This document shows, piece after piece, positions 23,311 to 32,041 of a stretch of 64,000 bases of DNA. The stretch comes from an uncultured bacterium. GTDB lineage: Bacteria; Cyanobacteriota; Vampirovibrionia; Gastranaerophilales; Gastranaerophilaceae. Both the position numbers and the translations under genes were made by a program. The notes beneath the pieces were generated by a model, which made no database searches, was not told the DNA's origin, and saw only the letters and a list, made by a program, of their open reading frames with translations. Position 1 is the stretch's first letter. Each line of letters starts with the position of its first letter. The stretch is from the NCBI GenBank assembly GCA_902761735.1, contig CACWLL010000009.1, positions 17,715 through 81,714 on the forward strand, read 5' to 3'.

Positions 23311-24804
23311 ATGGGAATGGCAGCATCACAAGCTAGATTTTTAGGGCTAACGGCAAGACAGAATAATGTCGAGTTTGAAGGTCAACAGATTAACCAACAG
23401 CGTACAATGTTGTCTAACGAATCTGCTAATTATTACAATGATTTGTTAGGTATGTCTGTACCGACACCACCTTCAGTCGACAGCTTTACAAAGACAATTT
23501 ATACTTTCTCGGACGGGGCGTTGACAAATACTGTTACGTCAATGATTGCGCAGTCGAACGGAATGTATACAATGAGCTACCTGTCAAAATGGCAAGATGA
23601 TTATGCTGCTATTGCCGCTGCGACAAGCGTTGTTTCACAACTTGGAGCTCCGGGAAACTATGTTTATGCTATCGGTTCAAGAAACCTGAGAACTTTAGGT
23701 TTGCTTCAAGGTAATACTGTAATGGGTAATACAATAGTTGTAAACGGCAAGGCTTATAATGTTCAAACAGATGCAACAGGTCCTTACTATGAGGCAACAA
23801 CTTATGAAAAGCAACCGAGACAGCAGGTTCCGCAAAATGAAATTGCTAATTTTGAATATTATCAATATGATCAGGCAACGAATACAATTATATCTCAAGT
23901 GTTTAAAGATGCTGCAACAGGCGGATTTTATACCCTTGATGATGACGAAAATCGTACGGATTTACCTGGTGTTACAGAAGAAGATTTAATTATTGCGTTA
24001 TATAATGAAGTAAATACCGGTAATGTTGATGATGATACCGAATACAGTACTACTTTAATTGAAAAAAATGCTGACGGTAATTATTATTATGAACCGTATG
24101 AAGAAGTAACAAGTAAGAATTATCTTACACAGGCTCAAATTCAAAGCATTACAACAAGTTCTTATGCAACTGATGATGAATATTTGAGTACGTTATCACC
24201 AACTCAGCTTGCTAATACTTTAAAAGAAGAAGCTGCTTGGAAAGAATTGTTAACTCAAAAGTACGGACTCAGTGACTGGATGGTAAGATATGCTCTTGAT
24301 ACAACTACGGGTATTCACAGACCTTACTTCTACGCTGTCAATGATTTAGAAAATGCTGTATATGATCCGACTACAAAAACTTCATTGTCAAAAATTAATT
24401 GTTACACTATCGGCAGTGAAGAAAAGATAGAAGAATTCAAGGGCGTTCAAAATTGTAAGATTGAAAAAGATTCTTCAGGAAGATTGATTACTTTGAGTAT
24501 TCCTACTGTTTTGGATAATGGTTCGGTTTTATATGTTGATTATCCGCTTACAACCGAAACTTCAACCGATCAGGAAAAATACAATGATGCTATGAATCAA
24601 TATGAATATGATAAAGCGTTATATGATCAAGCAGTTGAAAAAATCAATGCTAAGATTGAAGTAATTCAAGCTGAAGATAAAAATCTGGAATTGAGATTGA
24701 AACAACTTGATACTGAACAAAAAGCTATTCAAACAGAAAAAGATGCTGTATCAAAAGTTATTGAAAAGAATACAAGCGATACTTTCAAAACTTTCTCAGC
24801 ATAA
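23311..24804 (+). CDS. MGM-family protein A (conserved ends, variable middle)
   Basis: A 497-residue protein of an apparently undescribed family. The N-terminus MGMAASQARFLGLTARQNN continues with GQQINQQRT, and the C-terminal 70 residues form a long helix (LELRLKQLDTEQKAIQTEK, then FKTFSA). Both ends match the paralogue at 46354-47598 closely, while the central 300 residues are unrelated and look beta-rich with Asp/Thr/Tyr (TDLPGVTEEDLI). No signal peptide, membrane helix or enzyme motif is visible. AAAGGAAA precedes the ATG. Such conserved ends with a variable core recall self-assembling, exported appendage subunits, but this is inference. A terminator follows. Confidence 0.85.
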   Translation: MGMAASQARFLGLTARQNNVEFEGQQINQQRTMLSNESANYYNDLLGMSVPTPPSVDSFTKTIYTFSDGALTNTVTSMIAQSNGMYTMSYLSKWQDDYAAIAAATSVVSQLGAPGNYVYAIGSRNLRTLGLLQGNTVMGNTIVVNGKAYNVQTDATGPYYEATTYEKQPRQQVPQNEIANFEYYQYDQATNTIISQVFKDAATGGFYTLDDDENRTDLPGVTEEDLIIALYNEVNTGNVDDDTEYSTTLIEKNADGNYYYEPYEEVTSKNYLTQAQIQSITTSSYATDDEYLSTLSPTQLANTLKEEAAWKELLTQKYGLSDWMVRYALDTTTGIHRPYFYAVNDLENAVYDPTTKTSLSKINCYTIGSEEKIEEFKGVQNCKIEKDSSGRLITLSIPTVLDNGSVLYVDYPLTTETSTDQEKYNDAMNQYEYDKALYDQAVEKINAKIEVIQAEDKNLELRLKQLDTEQKAIQTEKDAVSKVIEKNTSDTFKTFSA

Positions 24805-24846
24805 AAAAAGATTTCCTTTCCTTTTTCCTTTTTCCTATTAATTTCC

Positions 24847-24878
24847 AACGACTGGGTTTACTTAGTCGTTTTTTTTTT
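24847..24878 (+). terminator. Rho-independent terminator of MGM-family gene A
   Basis: The stem AACGACT/AGTCGTT (24847-24870), extended by G-U pairs around a TTTA loop, is followed by eight T. Confidence 0.9.
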
Positions 24879-24932
24879 GCCTGAGGCACATCAAGCGATG
24901 CTTAGCTCGTGAATGGCAAGGTTAATAATTTG

Positions 24933-24941
24933 TGTTAGAAT
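24933..24941 (+). promoter_or_regulatory. Extended -10 promoter of the polyprenyl synthase gene
   Basis: TGT-TAGAAT (24933-24941) ends six bases before the ATG at 24948, leaving no room for a Shine-Dalgarno. The -35 region is poor, as is usual for extended -10 promoters. A leaderless mRNA is predicted. Confidence 0.5.
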
Positions 24942-24947
24942 AAAAAT

Positions 24948-25814
24948 ATGAGAGATTTTGGTTCAAATTACAAGAAAATATACGGACTTGTTTCAGAAGA
25001 TATTGCGAAGGTTAATAATAGAGTTATAAAAGAGTTTTCTGAAGATAAAGTTTTAAGTGATAAGCTAAGAGAGTATTTGAAAGCCCCGTCAAAGCATATT
25101 AGAGCGGTTTTGTCTTTTTTATATTTGCGTTCTTTAGGGTTGGAAATTGACGAGAAGCAAATTTTATTTCAATCGGTTATTGAAATGATACATAACGCAT
25201 CATTGATACATGATGACGTGATTGATGAGAGTCAAATTCGTCGGGGTAATTTGTCATTGAATAGTTCTGCAGGTAACCATATTGCGGTTATCCTAGGAGA
25301 TTATGTTATTTCAAAAGCTTTAAATTTGGTATGTGAATTAGATAATACAAGAATATACGAGCTATTTTCAAAAACAATGTCAGAAATGTGTATTGGGGAA
25401 GTAATGCAGTATAATTCATTGTATAAAATCACGACAATAGAAGAATATTTGGTTAAAACATATAAAAAAACCGCTACGTTATTTGAGATGGCTCTGTACG
25501 GAGCTTTGTATATTTCCGGCAGCGATTGTCATAGGGCTGTGAGTTTTGCCAAGAATTTCGGTATTGCTTTTCAATTAAGGGATGATATAAAAAATATTGT
25601 TGAAAATATTGCCGATAGCGATATAAAAAATGGAGTATATACCGCGCCTGTTATATTTAGCGGTTCTGTGGAAACATATTCCTCGGGTATTGAAAAAGCT
25701 GTCGGTTTATCAGATAATTACATACATAATGCCAAAAAAGAGCTTGATAATATTGGGCAAAGTGAATATAAAACGGCATTAATTGAGCTTACGGAGTTAT
25801 TAAGATATGAATAA
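24948..25814 (+). CDS. Polyprenyl diphosphate synthase family protein
   Basis: A 288-residue all-helical prenyl synthase that would extend an allylic diphosphate with isopentenyl diphosphate. The first Asp-rich motif, LIHDDVIDESQIRRG (about residues 84-98), is intact with the following Arg pair. The second is altered: AFQLRDDIKNIVEN has DDIKN where DDxxD is usual, and the normal Gly-Asp-Asp-Leu segment is replaced by SDIKNGVYTAPVI. The chain is shorter than the typical 320 residues. No ribosome binding site is present; the -10 box ends six bases before the ATG. It overlaps lepB by eight bases. It may act in undecaprenyl or quinone-chain synthesis, or with a partner subunit. Confidence 0.85.
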   Translation: MRDFGSNYKKIYGLVSEDIAKVNNRVIKEFSEDKVLSDKLREYLKAPSKHIRAVLSFLYLRSLGLEIDEKQILFQSVIEMIHNASLIHDDVIDESQIRRGNLSLNSSAGNHIAVILGDYVISKALNLVCELDNTRIYELFSKTMSEMCIGEVMQYNSLYKITTIEEYLVKTYKKTATLFEMALYGALYISGSDCHRAVSFAKNFGIAFQLRDDIKNIVENIADSDIKNGVYTAPVIFSGSVETYSSGIEKAVGLSDNYIHNAKKELDNIGQSEYKTALIELTELLRYE

Positions 25815-26772
25815 TTTTATAGGAAAAATGTCTTATGAGGAATTTATTGATGCAATTAAGATTATTTTCTCAAATGATGGCGAAGAGGGAAATGTAGAGC
25901 GAAAATCTGTAAAAGAGCGCATAGCAGATTCTGGCAGAGAATTTACTGATTTTATAAGATATGTTTTTTCTGTTCAAATCTTTAAAGATTTAATTAAATC
26001 TGTTATGAATTTTATAAAATGGATTTTTTCGATATTTACTCTTGATTTTTGGATAAATATAAAAAATAATGTGCTTGAATTTTTGGGGTTTGGCAATGAT
26101 GAGGAATCACCTGTTGATAATGAACCGGAAGAACTGACAAAAGAAGTTTTTATAAGAAAAGGGAAAAAGGTAAAAGCTTTTTTGTGGGAAACTCTTGATA
26201 CAATTATTTTTGTAGTTGTTATGGTAGTTATAATAAGATTTTTTATCGGAGAAATCCGTTGGATACCGTCAGGCTCTATGCATCCTACTTTATATGAGGG
26301 TGATAGAATTTTCGTTGAAAGATATTCACGTTTCTACAAAACTCCTGACCGTGGGGATATAATGGTATTTTATCCTCCGTTTGAAAATTTGAAAAATACT
26401 CCGGTAAAACTGTTTGCAAGATATACGGGCTTTTTCTGTAAAGATATAGCATTCATTAAACGTGTAGTCGGACTTCCGGGTGAAAAATATGAAATAAAAT
26501 TTGACGATTACGGTAAAGGTACGGTTTATATAAACGATAAACCTCTCGATGAACCGTATATTCAGAGCCCTTATGATTATACGCCATGTTCGGATACTAT
26601 GCATTGCGGTCCTGAAATTATTCCGGAAGGACATTATCTTATGTTGGGTGATAACCGAGGTAATTCTCAGGATGGCAGATATTGGGGATTACTTCCTAAG
26701 GAAAGATTTATCGGGAGAGCCGTATTCCTTTTCTGGCCGTTTAACAGAGTTAAAACTCTTAAGTTGGATTAA
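25807..26772 (+). CDS. lepB: Signal peptidase I with a long N-terminal extension
   Basis: A 321-residue membrane serine protease that removes signal peptides. The catalytic Ser157 is in WIPSGSMHPTL, the general-base Lys218 in FIKRVVGLPGEKYE, and the box GDNRGNSQDGRYWG is complete. One transmembrane helix (TIIFVVVMVVIIRFF, about 132-146) precedes the catalytic domain. Unusually, about 120 residues come before that helix, including a hydrophobic segment (IKWIFSIFTLDFWINI) and an acidic stretch (DEESPVDNEPEEL). A typical enzyme would have only a few residues there. The gene starts inside the end of the prenyl synthase gene (eight-base overlap). Confidence 0.95.
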   Translation: MNNFIGKMSYEEFIDAIKIIFSNDGEEGNVERKSVKERIADSGREFTDFIRYVFSVQIFKDLIKSVMNFIKWIFSIFTLDFWINIKNNVLEFLGFGNDEESPVDNEPEELTKEVFIRKGKKVKAFLWETLDTIIFVVVMVVIIRFFIGEIRWIPSGSMHPTLYEGDRIFVERYSRFYKTPDRGDIMVFYPPFENLKNTPVKLFARYTGFFCKDIAFIKRVVGLPGEKYEIKFDDYGKGTVYINDKPLDEPYIQSPYDYTPCSDTMHCGPEIIPEGHYLMLGDNRGNSQDGRYWGLLPKERFIGRAVFLFWPFNRVKTLKLD

Positions 26773-27000
26773 TTCGGGGCAAAATTTTTGTAAAACGCAG
26801 AAACAAAAAATGTTATCTTGATAGAATTGCTTTTCGGGTGATAAAACGTTAATTGCTGCCGGAAAGCGGACAAATGGATTAGAAAACACTAAGCTGGTTT
26901 CAATAGGTGATGATGTTTGAGTTGTGAAATTGTCGTGATTCTTGCGGAATTTACGATAAATTCGGTAATAGTGTTCATAATTTATCAAGTAAGCAAATTA
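26773..27000. other. Noncoding stretch after lepB
   Basis: About 230 bases without a credible gene; a leftward open frame here overlaps lepB and has no ribosome binding site. The sequence is less AT-rich than nearby spacers and contains possible pairing (GCTGCCGGAAAGCGG), but no known RNA family was recognised. No clear terminator follows lepB. Confidence 0.4.
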
Positions 27001-27029
27001 TTGACTTGTGAGTGTCGTTATGTTATAAG
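27001..27029 (+). promoter_or_regulatory. Promoter of the glycosyltransferase pair
   Basis: TTGACT (27001-27006), a 17-base spacer and an extended -10 TGT-TATAAG (27021-27029). A hairpin TCGTTAT/ATAACGA (27015-27050) spans the start region. The leader to the TTG start at 27181 is about 145 bases. Confidence 0.6.
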
Positions 27030-27084
27030 TGACTCAATAAGTAATAACGAACGAATAATATAAATCTGGTGCTACAATGTTGAG

Positions 27085-27138
27085 ATAAAGCGTCAATACC
27101 CGTATATAGTGCTAACTGTATATACTGGTACGCTTTAT
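27085..27138 (+). promoter_or_regulatory. Long structured hairpin in the 5' leader of the glycosyltransferase pair
   Basis: ATAAAGCGT (27085-27093) pairs with ACGCTTTAT (27130-27138). Inside it, ACC/GGT and GTATATA (27102-27108) / TATATAC (27119-27125) pair around a 10-base loop. It ends 42 bases before the TTG start and is not followed by a T-run, so it looks like a regulatory or stability element. No known class was recognised. Confidence 0.6.
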
Positions 27139-27180
27139 TGGTGTGATTAACCAAATTGCAGAAGAGATGGAGAAAAACTA

Positions 27181-28242
27181 TTGAATAAAACTAAATGTAA
27201 AATTTTAATAGCCTACCATAAACCGGCAATACTATTAAAATCAGAAATTATTCAACCAATACATGTAGGCAGAGATATTGCGTTGACTAAATCTAAGGAC
27301 GGTGCAAACTCAAATAACCACATTGAGTGGTTGGAACGAAATATGCCGGGAGATAATACCGGAGAAAATATTTCAAAATTAAACAGATATTTTTCAGAGT
27401 TAACCGGATTATATTGGGCTTGGAAAAACTATGACAAGTTAGAAAATCCTGATTATATTGGGCTCATGCAATATCGTAGACATTTTATATTTGACGATAA
27501 GATACTTTTAAATCATAAAAATACTGAAATAGAGAATTGCTATAGCATATTGGAATTTAATTATGCACCTAAAAATTATCAAAATATGATAGGTTTGAAC
27601 GATGAAAATATACTAAAAGTATTGGATGAATACGATTATGTAACCGTCAAAGAGTGTGATTTTAGTTACAGAGGGCTAGATAACGTAAAAGAGGATTATG
27701 TAAATAATATAGAAGGTACGCAAGAAAAAGACTATGATTTGATGTCACAAATAGTTGAATCGAAATATCCCCATATGTTGAAGTATCTGCAGCATCAATT
27801 AAATAGTCCAAAAACTTATTTATATCAAATGTTTATTTTACCAAGAGAAGAATTTTTCAAATATATGCAATTTTTATTTGATATTCTTTTTGAAATTCTT
27901 GATAGAGTTGATTTTTCCACATATACAATCAACGGGCAGAGAACTTTGGGGTATTTAGGCGAAAAATTATTCGATTGTTACATAAGATATTTACAGGCAG
28001 AAACAGGATTAAAACATAAAGAAGTTATTTCGACTCTTGTTTATTGTAATGAGCCGGTATCAGAATGTGAAAAGTTAAAAAAATCATTTATAAAACAAGT
28101 TTTTAAAAAGTCATTATACAAGATTAGATATAAATTAACTTTTAATAGTAGTAGGAAATTGTATAAAGAACAGTATTATAAGCAAAAGAATTTAGTAAAG
28201 ATAATTGAAAAATTGCAGAAGGGAAGCGTACTATGCAACTAA
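27181..28242 (+). CDS. DUF4422 family glycosyltransferase-like protein
   Basis: A 353-residue protein of the DUF4422 family, found in capsule and O-antigen clusters and thought to be glycosyltransferases. Family features are CKILIAYHKPAILLK at the start, ALTKSKDGANSN, LTGLYWAWKNYDK, DYIGLMQYRRHF, and a C-terminal YLGEKLFDCYIRYL. The start is TTG at 27181, supported by GGAGA seven bases upstream; no ATG is available near. It overlaps the next glycosyltransferase by ten bases. Very AT-rich composition is shared with the neighbouring gene and with the one at 10133, hinting at a shared surface-polysaccharide origin. Confidence 0.85.
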   Translation: MNKTKCKILIAYHKPAILLKSEIIQPIHVGRDIALTKSKDGANSNNHIEWLERNMPGDNTGENISKLNRYFSELTGLYWAWKNYDKLENPDYIGLMQYRRHFIFDDKILLNHKNTEIENCYSILEFNYAPKNYQNMIGLNDENILKVLDEYDYVTVKECDFSYRGLDNVKEDYVNNIEGTQEKDYDLMSQIVESKYPHMLKYLQHQLNSPKTYLYQMFILPREEFFKYMQFLFDILFEILDRVDFSTYTINGQRTLGYLGEKLFDCYIRYLQAETGLKHKEVISTLVYCNEPVSECEKLKKSFIKQVFKKSLYKIRYKLTFNSSRKLYKEQYYKQKNLVKIIEKLQKGSVLCN

Positions 28243-29348
28243 AAGATGTAGCTGTAGTTTTACTTTGTTATGCAGATTATGAGTCATTAGAAATTGCTCT
28301 TGCGGCACATACAAAATTTATGGAACCTGATACCAAAATATTCTTATTGCAAAACGGGCGAGGTACATATGATTGTGAGAGAACTTATAGAGTTGCAAAA
28401 AGATACGCAGACCTTTTTCCTCGTAATATAGTCGTTGTTGATTGGATTGAACCTCAAAAGCCATATTTGGCAATAAAGGAATTACTTAATTCAAAAATTA
28501 TGCAGCCATACTCATATATATGCAAGGTTGATGATGACGTATTCCCTGTTACAGAGGGTTGGCTGAAACAATTGATTGAAAGTTATAATACTTCTTCTGA
28601 AAAATATGGTGATGATTTAGCATATGTAACTTCTCTTGTAAATAATAACCCTTGGGGATTTATAAAAACTTTGGAAATAATGGATTTAAAAGAGGAATAT
28701 CTCCAAAATGTTGCAAGAGAACACATTGTTGGTAAAGGAGAATTAGTTTCAAAAGATGAAATTCGTGATGGGCTTTGCGGTACAGTATGGCATAATCCAT
28801 ACATATCACGATGGTTGCATAAAAAAACGACATTAAATATAGAAGAATTTATAGATAAATGTAAATCTCAAAGTGATTGTTTGGTAAATCATAAAGAAAG
28901 ATATTCCATAAATTGTATGCTATTTAAAAAAGAGTTATGGAATGCTATAGATATCAAAAAATTTGATGACGAATATATGTGTCACCAGTATTGTTTGAAC
29001 AATGATAAAAAAATTGTTGCTCGTTGTAATGTTCCAATGATTCATTTATTTTTCTATTCTCAAAGAGAAGAAAATAAAGATTTAATACCAAATATAAGAA
29101 ATTATTATGAAAAGTTTTTACAATTACCATTCCCGATATCAATATGTCCGAATAAAGAATACGAAAATGAAAACAGATTAAGATATATTGAGCAGATGTC
29201 GTGTAAAAATGATTCCCCTGAGAAATTTTCTTTTATAAAGACAATATTTTCAATAAGGAATTCGTCAGATAAAACTCATAAAATTATTACTATTTTAGGT
29301 ATTAAAATTAAAATTAAGAGAATAAAAAAGGTTTCTTATAAGCAGTAA
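28233..29348 (+). CDS. Glycosyltransferase family protein
   Basis: A 371-residue GT-A-like transferase. The N-terminus VAVVLLCYADYESLEIALA is the Rossmann strand and helix, YICKVDDDVFPVTEGWL contains the DxD metal/nucleotide site at about residues 99-103, and later segments are unassigned. Cys and His residues near the end (MCHQYCLNN) are unusual. The last 30 residues hold the basic tail THKIITILGIKIKIKRIKK, nearly the same as the tail of the glycosyltransferase at 10133. It overlaps the DUF4422 gene by ten bases, so the two are coupled. It presumably builds a surface glycan; sugar and acceptor are unknown. Confidence 0.8.
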   Translation: MQLKDVAVVLLCYADYESLEIALAAHTKFMEPDTKIFLLQNGRGTYDCERTYRVAKRYADLFPRNIVVVDWIEPQKPYLAIKELLNSKIMQPYSYICKVDDDVFPVTEGWLKQLIESYNTSSEKYGDDLAYVTSLVNNNPWGFIKTLEIMDLKEEYLQNVAREHIVGKGELVSKDEIRDGLCGTVWHNPYISRWLHKKTTLNIEEFIDKCKSQSDCLVNHKERYSINCMLFKKELWNAIDIKKFDDEYMCHQYCLNNDKKIVARCNVPMIHLFFYSQREENKDLIPNIRNYYEKFLQLPFPISICPNKEYENENRLRYIEQMSCKNDSPEKFSFIKTIFSIRNSSDKTHKIITILGIKIKIKRIKKVSYKQ

Positions 29349-29393
29349 TTTATGTGCTTTTATTATTCTAAAATATAAGTAATATTTTGATTT

Positions 29394-29428
29394 CGATTGT
29401 TTTAATTAATTGTATTAATTTACAATCG
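29394..29428. repeat. Stem-loop between the glycosyltransferase pair and leuS
   Basis: CGATTGT (29394-29400) pairs with ACAATCG (29422-29428), and AATTAAT/ATTAATT pairs inside it around a TGT loop. No T-run follows directly. It overlaps the -35 box of the predicted leuS promoter. Confidence 0.55.
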
Positions 29429-29447
29429 GGTGTCTTTGTGTTAGTCT
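29419..29447 (+). promoter_or_regulatory. Predicted leuS promoter
   Basis: TTTACA (29419-29424), 17 bases and TAGTCT (29442-29447). The -10 box is a 4/6 match. No T-box leader features are present. Confidence 0.4.
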
Positions 29448-29482
29448 TTACGTATTAATGTTGAAATTGAGAGGGAATATAA

Positions 29483-31987
29483 ATGAAAGAAGCGTATTTT
29501 CCGCAGGAAATAGAAAAGAAATGGCAAAAAGTATGGGAAGAAACAGGTGCTTTTAAAACTCCTGATGACAGTGATAAACCTAAATATTATGCCCTGTCAA
29601 TGTTTCCTTACCCATCAGGCAAATTACACATGGGACACGTTAGAAATTATACAATTACCGATGTAATTGCCCGTTTTAAAAAGGCACAAGGGTATAATGT
29701 ATTACATCCGATTGGGTGGGATAGTTTCGGTTTACCGGCTGAAAATGCCGCTATGAAACATGGTGCAAATCCTGAAAAATGGACTGATGAAAATATCGCT
29801 TATATGACAAAACAGCTGAAAATGCTGGGTCTTTCTTATGATTGGGATAGAGAAGTAGCTACTTGCAAGCCTGAGTATTACAAATGGACACAATGGCTCT
29901 TTTTGCAGTTGTATAAAAAAGGTTTGGCTTATAAAAAAGAGGCTGCCGTTAATTGGTGTAACGATTGCGGAACAGTTCTCGCTAATGAGCAAGTGATTGA
30001 CGGCAAATGTTGGCGATGTGACAGTGTCGTTGAGAAAAAGTATCTTTCTCAGTGGTTTTTGAAAATAACTGATTATGCAGATGTGTTATTGGAAGATTTG
30101 GAAAAACTTCCGGGTTGGGGTGATAATGTAAAAACAATGCAGGCAAATTGGATTGGGAAATCGCACGGTGCAATTCTCAGATTCCCTGTTATCGATGCTC
30201 CGAGTGGAGAAAAAATGGAAGTTCCTGTGTATACGACAAGACCGGATACCGTTCATGGTATAACATACCTTGTTGTAGCTCCTGAATATAAGGATATAGA
30301 AAAACTTACAACTGCGGAAAATAAAGTTTCTGTTGAGGAATATAGGGCAAATGCCCGTAAAATGTCTGAGATTGAAAGACTTTCGACAGACAGGCCTAAG
30401 ACGGGTGTACCTCTCGGAACTCACTGTAAAAACCCATTTACGGGGGAAACATTCCCTCTTTGGACAGCTGATTATGCTCTTGTTGAATACGGTACGGGTG
30501 CGGTAATGGCTGTTCCGACCCACGATACAAGGGATTTTGCGTTTGCAAAGAAATATAATCTTCCTTTAAAGGTTGTTATCAAGCCTGCGGATAAAGATTT
30601 GGGAGTTCCTGAAACGTGGGCGGATGCGTATGTTGATCCGGGTGTGCTTGTAAATTCCGCTGAATTTAACGGAATGGATAATGAAAGTGCCAAAAAAGCT
30701 ATTACTCAAAAAGCGGTTGACGAAGGTTTTGGAGAATTTAAGACGCAGTACCGACTCCGTGACTGGCTTATTTCAAGACAGAGGTATTGGGGTGCTCCAA
30801 TCCCTGTTGTATATTGTGATAAATGTGGTATTCAACCTGTTCCTGAAAATCAATTACCGGTACTTCTTCCAAAAGATGTTGATTTCTCTGTCGTAGGTAA
30901 ATCCCCTATAACGACGTCACCGACATTTAAAGATACGGTCTGCCCTGTTTGCGGCGGACATGCTACAAGAGAAATGGATACAATGGATACGTTCATTTGT
31001 TCAAGTTGGTATTATTTAAGATATGCTGATGCTCGTAACGATAAAGAATGTTTTAATAAAGATAAAGTAAACCACTGGCTCCCAGTTGACCAGTATGTAG
31101 GCGGTATTGAGCACGCAATTCTTCACCTTTTATATTCAAGATTTTTTACAAAAGCATTAAGGGATTGCGGATTGTTGGATTTTGATGAACCGTTTAAAAA
31201 TTTACTTACTCAAGGTATGGTATTGAAAGATGGCTCAAAGATGTCAAAGTCTAAGGGTAATACGGTTGACCCGGATGAAATATTTGAAAATTACGGGGCT
31301 GATACTGCAAGATTATTTATTCTTTCAGATTCACCGCCGGCAAGAGATTTTGATTGGTCAGATGCAGGAGTTGAAGGCTGTTATAAATTTCTGAACAGAG
31401 TCTGGAGATTGATTGCAACAAATGCTGATAATATTTCTTTGAATGTTCCTGATATCAAGGCAGGTGATTTAAAGAAAAAAGAAAACGATGATTTATTGCG
31501 TTTTGTTCATATCTCAATTAAGGGAATTACTAATGATATTTCTAACGATTTCCAATTTAATACGGTAATTTCAAAGTATAGAGAACTTACAAATGCTATA
31601 TATGATTGGCAGGGCAAAAAATCTTCGCTTGATGAGGAAGATAAACTTATATTGAGTTTCGCAATTATATCATTGATGAAGTTGATGTCGCCGGTTGCGG
31701 TACATTTAACGGAAGAAGCATGGCACGATTTATGCGGAGAGGGCTCAATTCATAATCAACCTTGGTGTGAATGGGATGAAAGCCTTGCGAAATCAAGCTC
31801 AATAACTCTTGTAGTTCAAATCAACGGAAAAGTTAAGGATAAAATTGAAGTTGACGAAGGTTTATCTCAGGATGAAATGAAAGAAAAAGCCTTATCCAGT
31901 GAAAAGGTAAAAACCTTAACCGAAGGAAAAACAATTGTGAAAGTAATTGTTGTTCCGAAAAAATTGGTTAATATTGTTGTTAAATAA
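29483..31987 (+). CDS. leuS: Leucyl-tRNA synthetase
   Basis: An 834-residue class I enzyme that charges tRNA-Leu. The HIGH motif is PYPSGKLHMGHVRN (HMGH at 49-52), and KMSKS appears as GSKMSKSKGNTVDP at about 585-595. The editing (CP1) domain between them has TTRPDTVHGITYLV and YGTGAVMAVPTHD, and a zinc-ribbon-like Cys cluster (NWCNDCGTV, KCWRCD) is present. A second Cys set (CDKCGIQP, CPVCGGH) lies before KMSKS. The C-terminal domain ends VVVPKKLVNIVV. GAGGG precedes the ATG. It is followed, after a small hairpin, by rsmI. Confidence 0.98.
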   Translation: MKEAYFPQEIEKKWQKVWEETGAFKTPDDSDKPKYYALSMFPYPSGKLHMGHVRNYTITDVIARFKKAQGYNVLHPIGWDSFGLPAENAAMKHGANPEKWTDENIAYMTKQLKMLGLSYDWDREVATCKPEYYKWTQWLFLQLYKKGLAYKKEAAVNWCNDCGTVLANEQVIDGKCWRCDSVVEKKYLSQWFLKITDYADVLLEDLEKLPGWGDNVKTMQANWIGKSHGAILRFPVIDAPSGEKMEVPVYTTRPDTVHGITYLVVAPEYKDIEKLTTAENKVSVEEYRANARKMSEIERLSTDRPKTGVPLGTHCKNPFTGETFPLWTADYALVEYGTGAVMAVPTHDTRDFAFAKKYNLPLKVVIKPADKDLGVPETWADAYVDPGVLVNSAEFNGMDNESAKKAITQKAVDEGFGEFKTQYRLRDWLISRQRYWGAPIPVVYCDKCGIQPVPENQLPVLLPKDVDFSVVGKSPITTSPTFKDTVCPVCGGHATREMDTMDTFICSSWYYLRYADARNDKECFNKDKVNHWLPVDQYVGGIEHAILHLLYSRFFTKALRDCGLLDFDEPFKNLLTQGMVLKDGSKMSKSKGNTVDPDEIFENYGADTARLFILSDSPPARDFDWSDAGVEGCYKFLNRVWRLIATNADNISLNVPDIKAGDLKKKENDDLLRFVHISIKGITNDISNDFQFNTVISKYRELTNAIYDWQGKKSSLDEEDKLILSFAIISLMKLMSPVAVHLTEEAWHDLCGEGSIHNQPWCEWDESLAKSSSITLVVQINGKVKDKIEVDEGLSQDEMKEKALSSEKVKTLTEGKTIVKVIVVPKKLVNIVVK

Positions 31988-31999
31988 GTGAAAATTATG

Positions 32000-32025
32000 G
32001 GTGGGGCAAATATCTATGTCCCACC
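32000..32025 (+). repeat. Hairpin between leuS and rsmI
   Basis: GGTGGG (32000-32005) pairs with CCCACC (32020-32025) around 14 bases. No T-run follows, so readthrough into rsmI is expected. Confidence 0.4.
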
Positions 32026-32041
32026 TATATAAGAGAATGTA

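Noticed and set aside
26689-26988. 99-codon leftward frame overlapping the end of lepB
   Set aside because: It overlaps a real gene on the other strand and no ribosome binding site or known domain was found.
29349-29482. T-box leader for leuS
   Set aside because: The spacer lacks the conserved T-box sequence and an antiterminator; only a stem-loop and a promoter are present.
30086-30523. 145-codon leftward frame inside leuS
   Set aside because: A shadow of the leucyl-tRNA synthetase coding frame.
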